In this document: positions 1 through 5,938 of the stretch, piece by piece
Numbering within the stretch: position 1 is the stretch's first letter
Layout: every line of letters begins with the position of its first letter
Assembly: GCA_002068325.1 (NCBI GenBank)
Contig: MVZH01000003.1
Location: 1 to 55,108, forward strand
DNA length: 55,108 nt
Direction of reading: 5' to 3'
From: Lentisphaerae bacterium ADurb.BinA184
GTDB lineage: Bacteria; Verrucomicrobiota; Lentisphaeria; Oligosphaerales; MVZH01
Position numbers and translations under genes: made by a program
The notes under the pieces: model-generated
Database searches by the model: none
What the model was told of the DNA's origin: nothing
Seen by the model: only the letters and a program-made list of their open reading frames with translations

Positions 1-36
1 CCGCCGGCGCCGCCGGCCGTCCCGTCCGCCCGCGGC

Positions 37-633
37 GTGCGCGCCCTGTGCGCCGGCGCGGCCCTCGCGCTCCTGGCCGTCGCGGCCGGCTGCGCGTTGT
101 ACCGCGCCCCGGCCCGGGCCGTGCAGTACTACGACGTCCGCGCCGAAGTGGCCGGCGGATGCGGGCGCGCCCTCCCCCACGCGCTCCAGGTGGCCCGCTT
201 CGTCATGGCCGGCCCCTACCGCGCCCCCATGGTCTACCGCAAGAGCGCCCACCGCCTCGACCGCGATCCCGACAACCGCTGGATCGATGCGCCCGAGGAA
301 CTGCTCACCCGCGAGTTCCTCCGCGCCTTCGCCACCTCCGGCTGCTTCGCACAGGTCCTCCCCGATGCCGCCCCCCTCGCGGCCGGCTACCGGCTGACCG
401 GCATCGTCCTGACCCTCGAGTGCGACCCGCAGCTGAACGCCGATGTCGCCCTCTCCGTGCGCCTGGACAGCGTCGGCGGCGCCCCCGAGGTCGCCTTCGA
501 GAAGACCTATGCCGAGAAAGCCCGCCTCGAGGGCAACAACGCGGAGGCCTTCGCCGACGCCGCCGCCGACGCCGTCTCGACAATCCTGCGCCACGCCATC
601 CAGGACGTGGCCGCGGCGGCCTCCGCCCCCTGA
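37..633 (+). CDS. ABC-transport auxiliary lipoprotein, PqiC/YmbA-like
   Basis: The protein is 198 aa from a GTG start and begins with a lipoprotein signal: a hydrophobic stretch to residue 18, then VAAGC with the likely lipidated Cys19. The body fits the ABC-type transport auxiliary lipoprotein family (PqiC/YmbA type): a YYDVR strand after the signal, MVYRKS near residues 65-70, and RWIDAPEELL followed by a helix. Family members sit in the periplasm, anchored to the outer membrane, and work with MCE-protein/permease systems that move lipids between membranes. No MlaD- or permease-like partner lies in the window, so it would have to be to the left. The frame is open to the left edge, so a start outside the window cannot be excluded, but the GTG gives a textbook signal peptide. 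Family call fairly sure; substrate unknown. Confidence 0.7.
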   Translation: MRALCAGAALALLAVAAGCALYRAPARAVQYYDVRAEVAGGCGRALPHALQVARFVMAGPYRAPMVYRKSAHRLDRDPDNRWIDAPEELLTREFLRAFATSGCFAQVLPDAAPLAAGYRLTGIVLTLECDPQLNADVALSVRLDSVGGAPEVAFEKTYAEKARLEGNNAEAFADAAADAVSTILRHAIQDVAAAASAP

Positions 634-919
634 CCCGTCCGTGAACCATCCCGGCCAAGGCCCAATACCGTTGAATGGCTTCGTTCAACACGGACTGCCC
701 GGCGGCATGGCGCCGGATAATCCCTTATCCTTGTTGGCCATGACACATGATACGAGGCAATCCTCTGTCCAGTGCCCGCGCATGGTCGCGGCGCGGAGGG
801 CGGAGACGGAACCCGCCCACGTCAGCCCGACCGGGAAATGCCCCTTCCACCCCCCCTCCCGGCCGGCCCTGATCCCGCGCAACCCTCTGCGGTCCAATAG
901 TCGTTGGGCACGAAATGAG

Positions 920-1225
920 ATGTGGAGATGGATTTACAGAGCCGCTTTCCTGTTGTCGGCTGTAGGGCTGTTACTCACGGCCTACCTGCTCTTCGGCTGC
1001 TTCACGGCTGGCGAACTCAGGTTCAATCCCCACCCGATCCTACCCGGGGCAAACTGCGCCTATGCCTTCACGCTGCTTGGCGTGTTGCCTGTCTCGGTGG
1101 GGTGTCTTGTCGTGAACCTCATTTGCTGGCTCATGTTCGCAGTCCGGATTCACCAGAAACGAAAGAACAAGACGGAGTGCCCAACCAGCCCCTGCACGGT
1201 ACGCGCGGGGGCCGCGCGCCCGTGA
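920..1225 (+). CDS. small two-helix membrane protein, unknown function
   Basis: This 101-aa frame begins with ATG. It encodes two strongly hydrophobic segments (about residues 6-28 and 50-76) separated by a short polar loop with Pro, Asn and Cys46, and ends in a basic tail (RIHQKRKNK). The pattern fits a small inner-membrane protein with both ends in the cytoplasm. No family is recognised. The ribosome binding site is weak, and the overlapping +3 frame is also open but gives a much less protein-like sequence. The 286 nt before it (634-919) show nothing I can name. It lies between the lipoprotein gene and the redox module with no sign of coupling to either. Confidence 0.45.
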   Translation: MWRWIYRAAFLLSAVGLLLTAYLLFGCFTAGELRFNPHPILPGANCAYAFTLLGVLPVSVGCLVVNLICWLMFAVRIHQKRKNKTECPTSPCTVRAGAARP

Positions 1226-1347
1226 GGGGCAACGTTTAACGAAGCGCATTCGCGCTGCCTTCGGGGCCGCTCCGGGAGAGCCGGGGTGGCCTCTTGCATT
1301 TCGGGGAGGGGGCGCGACCGTCGGGCAGTTCCTGGCTCGGTGGCTGG

Positions 1348-1440
1348 ATGCGGCGCGACTTCTGGCTTGAGGACTGGGAGAAGGAGGCGATTCTGAGATA
1401 CTGGGGCGAACATCCCGGCAAGGGATACTGCCGGGTGGCG
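1348..1440 (+). pseudogene. remnant of an IS/integrase-type transposase
   Basis: About 31 codons read RRDFWLEDWEKEAILRYW and then GEHPGKGYCRV. This closely resembles the helix-turn-helix linker that precedes the catalytic core in many IS3/IS481-like transposases, where the usual form is WLEDWEKQAI...HPLEGYRRLT. The match stops abruptly after GYCRV, and the DDE core is not found downstream. It is therefore a decayed fragment in the 320-nt gap before the NHL-repeat gene; nothing else in 1226-1545 is recognisable. It is open in the same frame as the NHL gene, which would make a naive start call too long. The family match is from memory of the motif. Confidence 0.5.
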
Positions 1441-1545
1441 GACCGGGGACGGCACCGACATATTACACGCGGTGCGGGACAGGCGGTGCCGGGCGCGCTC
1501 CCGCGCCACGGCCCGAGAGTCGCTGCGCATACAGGATCGGCAGGC

Positions 1546-2535
1546 ATGAGCATAGTCGGCAGACTGACCGCATTCCGGACGCAGGCAATCCTCTTCGGCG
1601 CCGTCCTGGCCATGGCCGCGGCCCCGGCCAGGTGCGAAGTCCGCAATCCGCTCGGCGAGGGCTTCGAGTACGACCTCGGCGCCCTGCGGCGCGTTGACCC
1701 GGCCCTGGTTCTGTTCGAGGAGCACGATCCCGTGAGAGTGCCGTTGCGCGAGCCGGCCGGGCTGGCCGTTGACGCGGCGGGCCGGCTCATCGTCGTCGGC
1801 GATGGACGCCTGGTCGTGCTCGACCGCGCCGGCCGGGAATTGCGGAGTTCGCAACTCGCGGGCGACCCGACGTGCGTGGCGGCCGACCCCGACGGTACGC
1901 TGTTCGTCGGGCTGCGCGACCGTCTCCAGGTTCTCCCCGGCGTGGACGAGGGCGCGACGCCGGGGCTGTGGGAAAGCCTGGGCGAACGCGCGCGGGTGAC
2001 CGGGCTGGCGGCCGGCGACGACCAAGTCTGGGTGGCGGACGCCGGGCAGCGGATCGTGCACACGTTCAGCAAGTCGGGGAAACGAGGGCCTGTCATCGGG
2101 GAGGCGGGAAGCAGGGACGAGCCGCCGCACTTCATCGTTCCCAGTCCGTTCTTTGACGTGGGGATCGGCCCGGACGAGACCCTCTGGGTCGTCAATCCCG
2201 GACGGCACCGGGTGGAGAACTACCGCGCCGACGGGACGCCAGTCTCGTCCTGGGGACAGGCCTCGATGCGGGTCGAGGGGTTCTGCGGATGCTGCAACCC
2301 GAGCCACCTGGCCGTGCGGAGGGACGGCTCGTTCATCACCAGCGAGAAGGGGCTGGTGCGCGTCAAACTGTACGGCCCGACCGGCGAGTTCCGCGGGGTG
2401 GTGGCGCCGCCGGACGCCTTCGACGAGGGGACCGTCGGGCTTGACCTGGCGGCGGACGCCGACGGGGACGTGCTGGTCCTGGATGCCGTGCGGCGTCAGA
2501 TCCGCGTGTTCAGGCAGAAGGTTTCGAAGCCATGA
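1546..2535 (+). CDS. exported NHL-repeat beta-propeller protein with a CGCC motif
   Basis: The protein is 329 aa from an ATG preceded by AGGA. The N-terminus is a Sec signal peptide ending near AAPARC. The rest is a run of NHL-type propeller blades, with repeats such as GLAVDAAGRLIVV, VAADPDGTLFVG and LDLAADADGDVLVL. Near the end of blade four is FCGCCNPSH, with Cys247, Cys249, Cys250 and His254, a cluster that could bind metal, haem or copper; this is inference. The stop overlaps the next start as ATGA, so it is translationally coupled to the polyferredoxin. Propellers of this kind often act as scaffolds or sensors outside the membrane. In this operon it may be the periplasmic face of an electron-transfer device. 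A longer reading starting at 1294 runs through the transposase remnant and is rejected. Confidence 0.75.
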   Translation: MSIVGRLTAFRTQAILFGAVLAMAAAPARCEVRNPLGEGFEYDLGALRRVDPALVLFEEHDPVRVPLREPAGLAVDAAGRLIVVGDGRLVVLDRAGRELRSSQLAGDPTCVAADPDGTLFVGLRDRLQVLPGVDEGATPGLWESLGERARVTGLAAGDDQVWVADAGQRIVHTFSKSGKRGPVIGEAGSRDEPPHFIVPSPFFDVGIGPDETLWVVNPGRHRVENYRADGTPVSSWGQASMRVEGFCGCCNPSHLAVRRDGSFITSEKGLVRVKLYGPTGEFRGVVAPPDAFDEGTVGLDLAADADGDVLVLDAVRRQIRVFRQKVSKP

Positions 2536-3125
2536 GTACCGATGCGCATGACAAGGCGGGCTGGCCCGGGGCGGTGCGCAACGCGTTCCGGGTGGCCGCC
2601 GTGCTGGCGCTGGGCGCGGTGACGGGGCTGTGCGCGGTGCGCGGCCAGGTGCAACCCGCGGTGTGGCAACTCGATCCGCAGTTGTGCATCCAGTGCGGCC
2701 GCTGCGCGACGGAATGCGTCCTGGCGCCCTCGGCGGTCAAGTGCGTGCACGCCTTCGACCTGTGCGGGTACTGCGACCTGTGCGGGGGCTACCTGCAACC
2801 CCAAGTCACGGAGTTCACCACCGCGGCCGAACACCAGCTGTGCCCGACCGGGGCGATCGTGCGCCGCTTCGTCGAAGAGCCGTACTTCGAGTATACGATC
2901 ATCGAGGAGCTGTGTGTGGGGTGCGGCCGCTGCGTCAAGGGCTGCAATGCGTTCGGGAACAGCTCGTTGCACCTGCAGGTCCGGCACGACCGCTGCGTGA
3001 ACTGTAACGAATGCGCGATCGCACGACGCTGCCCGGCAAAGGCCTACCGACGGGTGCCGGCTGGACGCCCCTACCTGATCAAGGGTCGGGAGACGACGGC
3101 GGAACCCGACGGGCAGACCCGCTGA
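2532..3125 (+). CDS. membrane-anchored polyferredoxin (4Fe-4S)
   Basis: The protein is 197 aa; its ATG overlaps the NHL stop by 4 nt. An N-terminal hydrophobic segment (about residues 18-36) anchors or exports it. Cysteine sets follow: C52-C55-C58-C62, C71, C78-C81-C84, C104-P, C128-C131-C134-C138 and C155-C158-C161-C167. This is enough for about four [4Fe-4S] clusters, as in the ferredoxin subunits of DMSO-reductase/NrfC-like and Rnf-like systems. The role is electron transfer between its two neighbours: the exported propeller upstream and the NapH-like membrane protein downstream. No catalytic molybdopterin or flavin subunit is present, so the electron acceptor is unknown. It is followed 59 nt later by the R1 repeat, which separates it from the third gene. 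Confidence 0.8.
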   Translation: MSTDAHDKAGWPGAVRNAFRVAAVLALGAVTGLCAVRGQVQPAVWQLDPQLCIQCGRCATECVLAPSAVKCVHAFDLCGYCDLCGGYLQPQVTEFTTAAEHQLCPTGAIVRRFVEEPYFEYTIIEELCVGCGRCVKGCNAFGNSSLHLQVRHDRCVNCNECAIARRCPAKAYRRVPAGRPYLIKGRETTAEPDGQTR

Positions 3126-3184
3126 CCCGAAGGGCCAAAGGCCAGTACTCTTCACTTGGCGAAGCAGACCGTGGTCAAGAAAAA

Positions 3185-3398
3185 CTTGCAGAACCCCGGC
3201 ATGAGTGGGCCGGGATGCAACCCGAGCCTCCACCGGCCTCGACATGGACTGCCGTCTGTCGGGCTGGAGGGACGACCTCCGTGTCGTCCGGGTTCCGCGG
3301 CGGCAGACCGGGTCTTCGGGTATAACCTGGCGGACACGGAGGGCCGCCCTCCATCGCACGAGGCAGTTGTCGTCCGCGGGGGTTCTGCAAGCGCCTCA
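3185..3398 (+). repeat. R1 element, copy A (MITE-like, 214 bp)
   Basis: The ends are perfect 13-bp inverted repeats, CTTGCAGAACCCC at 3185-3197 and GGGGTTCTGCAAG at 3379-3391. They are followed by CGCCTCA, which is conserved among copies. Inside are two hairpins. The left one is GGACGAC/GTCGTCC with loop CTCCGT (3270-3289). The right one is GGCGGAC/GGCCGCC with loop ACGGAG (3329-3348) and one stem mismatch here. The two loops are exact reverse complements. There is no transposase. It has the same orientation as copies C and E. Confidence 0.85.
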
Positions 3399-3447
3399 GA
3401 AGACTACGGCAAGGACACGGGGGCGGCACCCATTGTCTCTACCCTGG
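3399..3447. repeat. R3 short hairpin repeat, copy A
   Basis: About 48 bp containing GACTACGGCAAGGACA, a G-run and CCCATTGTCTCTACCCTGG. It resembles 47799-47850, which reads GACGACGGCAAAGACA, a G-run and CCCTTTGTCTCCACCCTGA. It lies exactly between R1 copy A and R2 copy A, so three repeat families abut here. The hairpin is weaker in this copy than in the other. Confidence 0.5.
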
Positions 3448-3632
3448 CCCGAGCCATTCATGAACAAAGAGCCAACGGAGATAACGGAGGTATATCTCAT
3501 TGATTCGCAATAGCCTACGAATCAATGATGAAGCCGTCGGTTTCCACGCCTCCCAACCGCACGTAGGGTGGTAACCCCCTGCAACGCAAACCCTTCGTTG
3601 CCTCCGTTTCCTCTTTGTGAATAATTCAGGCT
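3448..3632 (+). repeat. R2 element, copy A (185-bp inverted-repeat element)
   Basis: The element is 185 bp, the same length as the copy at 22161-22345, which is in the opposite orientation. The ends are imperfect inverted repeats built on ATTCA..CAAAGAG and CTCTTTG..GAAT. An internal hairpin, TTGATTCG/CGAATCAA, is perfect over 8 bp. It is visibly more AT-rich than its surroundings. It has no coding capacity. The remaining stretch to 3759 holds nothing I can name; the whole 3126-3759 gap is therefore mostly R1-R3-R2. Confidence 0.75.
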
Positions 3633-3759
3633 GGTCTCTGCCTTCGTCTAATGCGTGAACAGCAGTGGGCCGAAGCCCTGAAGCCGCAAGCACGGGGTTC
3701 GGGCCGGTGCGCAGGCACGGGCCGGCGACAGACGGCTGGGCAACGATGACGGGAACGAC

Positions 3760-5103
3760 ATGACACGGCGGCCAAACCTACTGTATGCGGGGCGTCGGCG
3801 GCGACTGGCGATGGCCGGGGCGGCGGGGCTTCTCACCGCGGCGGCCCACGCCACGGAACGCTTCCCGCGTCCCGAGTTCCGCACCGAGCATCCCCTGCCG
3901 ACGCTGACGGAACCCGTGCCGCGCATCCTCCTTTTCGACAAGTTGGATGTGGCGGTGCTGGCCGTGGCGCTGGGCCTGGCGGCGTACCTGGTGCTGCGGA
4001 GGCGCTCGCGCCGCAGCCTCGTCCTGCTGATGCTCTTCTCGCTGCTGTACTTCGGGTTCTGGCGCGGCGGCTGTGTCTGCCCGGTGGGAAGCGTGCAAAA
4101 CGTTGCCCTGGCGTTGTTCGGCGACGGGTATGCGATCCCGCTGTCGGCGATTGCGTTCTTCGCCCTGCCGCTGGTCGCCGCGCTGGCGTTCGGGCGGGTG
4201 TTCTGCGCCGCCGTCTGCCCGTTGGGGATCGTGCAGGACCTGGTGGCGGTGCGGCCGCTGCGGCTGCCGGGATGGCTGGACGGCGCGTTGCGGGTCGTGC
4301 CCTACGCAGTTCTGGGCGTGAGCGTTCTGCTAGCGGCCCTCGGGGCCGGGTTCATGGTCTGCCGCTACGACCCCTTTGTCGGGCTGTTCCGGCTCAGCGC
4401 CTCGACGGCGATGCTGGCCGGCGCGGCCGTCCTGCTGGCGGTCGGGGTGGTGGTGGCGCGCCCCTACTGCCGGTACCTGTGTCCGTACGGGGTGCTGCTG
4501 GGGTGGTTCTCGCGGCTGTCGCTGGTGCATGCGACGGTCACCCCGGGCGAGTGCCTGAACTGCCCGCTGTGCGAACGGGCCTGCCCGGTCAACGCCATCC
4601 GCCGGCCCACTCCGGAACGGCTCCCGGAACCGCGCGGCACCGCCATCCGCCGGCTGGCGCGGCTGCTCGTGCTGCTGCCGGTGCTCGGGCTGGCGGGCGC
4701 CTGGGCGGGGGCCCGGTTGCACGGCTGGGCGGCGGGGGCGCATCCAACCGTCCGCCTGATCCGCCAGATGGGGATCGAACACCTGGACACCACCGCGCCG
4801 CCGACCATGGAAAGCGAGACGTTCCGCGGCACCGGCGTCTCGAACCGCCAGCTGTATGACGAGGCGGTGCGCACCCAGGCGCGCTTCGCCACCGGGTGTA
4901 CGGCGCTGGGGGCCTTCCTCGGACTGGCGCTGGGAGCGAAACTGGTCAGCCTGTCGGTCTTCCGCAGCCGGACGGGCCACGAACCGGACCGCGCGTGGTG
5001 CCTGAGCTGCGGGCGCTGCTTCGCCAGCTGCCCGGTCGAACGGAAGCGGCGCGAGGGGGGCGCGGTGGTCAGGCCGGGCGCAGATCGAGGAAGCGCTGGC
5101 TGA
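3760..5103 (+). CDS. NapH/NosR-like membrane iron-sulfur protein
   Basis: The protein is 447 aa with several transmembrane helices (about 56-74, 83-101, 126-146, 179-199, 216-234, 303-322, 385-405). Cysteine motifs sit at the membrane surface: C105-V-C107-P, FCAAVCP (C149, C153) and CRYLCP (C237, C241). They are followed by one full ferredoxin motif, C265-C268-C271-C275-P. A C-terminal half-motif is C414-C417-C420-C424-P. This is the layout of the NapH and NosR C-terminal family, which pass electrons across or along the inner membrane. It lies 634 nt after the polyferredoxin, separated by repeats, but on the same strand and probably the same pathway. The last 35 bp overlap the end of the convergent phosphoesterase gene. 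The terminal oxidase or reductase it serves is not in the window. Confidence 0.8.
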   Translation: MTRRPNLLYAGRRRRLAMAGAAGLLTAAAHATERFPRPEFRTEHPLPTLTEPVPRILLFDKLDVAVLAVALGLAAYLVLRRRSRRSLVLLMLFSLLYFGFWRGGCVCPVGSVQNVALALFGDGYAIPLSAIAFFALPLVAALAFGRVFCAAVCPLGIVQDLVAVRPLRLPGWLDGALRVVPYAVLGVSVLLAALGAGFMVCRYDPFVGLFRLSASTAMLAGAAVLLAVGVVVARPYCRYLCPYGVLLGWFSRLSLVHATVTPGECLNCPLCERACPVNAIRRPTPERLPEPRGTAIRRLARLLVLLPVLGLAGAWAGARLHGWAAGAHPTVRLIRQMGIEHLDTTAPPTMESETFRGTGVSNRQLYDEAVRTQARFATGCTALGAFLGLALGAKLVSLSVFRSRTGHEPDRAWCLSCGRCFASCPVERKRREGGAVVRPGADRGSAG

Positions 5104-5938
5104 GGCGGCCGTCCCCGGCGATGTCCACGACGCTGAGGCTGCCGGCCGCGGTGAGGGCGCCCGCGCAGACTTCCATGCCCGGGCCGGGGCCGTCGAGGCG
5201 GTAGGGGGAGTGGAGGTGCCCGCACAGGCTCAGGTCGAGGCGCCCCTGGGCGAGGGCCTCGATGATCAGGCCGGCGCTCCCGAGGCGGCGGCGGCGGGGT
5301 AACGGGGCGGCGTCGGGCCCCCGGGTCGGATAGTGGCCGATGAGCACACGCCGCTCGGCCGGCGGGCGCGGGGCGGACAGCCAGCCGGTCAGGGCCTCGG
5401 CGGCGGCGGGGGAGATCTGACCGGCCGAGGAGAACGGCCCGGTCGGCGTACACTCGTTGAGCATGAGGAAGCTGACGTTGCCGAGCCGCAGGGCGAAGGG
5501 CATCTGTTCGAGGCGGCAACGGCGGCCGTTGAGGAAGCGGAAGGTGTCCGCGAGGGCGGCGCGGCAGTCGCGGTCAGCCACGTAGGCGTCGTGATTGCCG
5601 GGCACGTAGAGGAGCGGGACGGGCACGGCTTGCATGAGGGTCTCGAGCCGGGCGCGGGCGCGGGCGAACTCGGCGGGGGAGCCGACGCAGGTCACGTCGC
5701 CGCTGCAGACCAGGCAGTCGGGAGTCAGCGCCGCGATGCGGGGGACGGCTAGGTCAAACCACTCCTCGTGCAACGTGCCACGGCGCCGGAGCAGGTAGTT
5801 GAGGCGTCCGAGCAGGCGCTTGTCAAAGGCCGCCGTCAAGCGGCCGGGGCGGGCGGTGAAGTGGAGGTCGGAGAGATGGACGATGCGCATGGCGGCGGCG
5901 GGGCCGGGCGCGGTGTCTGGCCGTGGCCGGTCGCTCAC
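5069..5938 (-). CDS. calcineurin-like metallophosphoesterase
   Basis: The protein is 289 aa. The family motifs appear in order: SDLHF (Asp24, His26), CSGDVT, the signature VPGNHD, GHYP and CGHLHSP. Together they form a two-metal phosphoesterase site. There is no signal peptide, so it is cytoplasmic. The GTG start at 5938 overlaps the kinase stop as GTGA, implying translational coupling. An alternative ATG at 5890 (MRIVHLSDLHF) would remove a 16-residue low-complexity leader, but neither start has a clear ribosome site. Substrate not predictable; nucleotide or phospholipid head-group hydrolysis are both possible. Pairing with a Ser/Thr kinase is suggestive but does not prove it is a protein phosphatase. 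Confidence 0.8.
   Translation of the reverse strand: MSDRPRPDTAPGPAAAMRIVHLSDLHFTARPGRLTAAFDKRLLGRLNYLLRRRGTLHEEWFDLAVPRIAALTPDCLVCSGDVTCVGSPAEFARARARLETLMQAVPVPLLYVPGNHDAYVADRDCRAALADTFRFLNGRRCRLEQMPFALRLGNVSFLMLNECTPTGPFSSAGQISPAAAEALTGWLSAPRPPAERRVLIGHYPTRGPDAAPLPRRRRLGSAGLIIEALAQGRLDLSLCGHLHSPYRLDGPGPGMEVCAGALTAAGSLSVVDIAGDGRLSQRFLDLRPA

Noticed and set aside
2532-5103. Rnf complex or Nap/Nos operon
   Set aside because: RnfC/D/G/E, NapA/B and NosZ are all absent; only generic Fe-S subunits are present.
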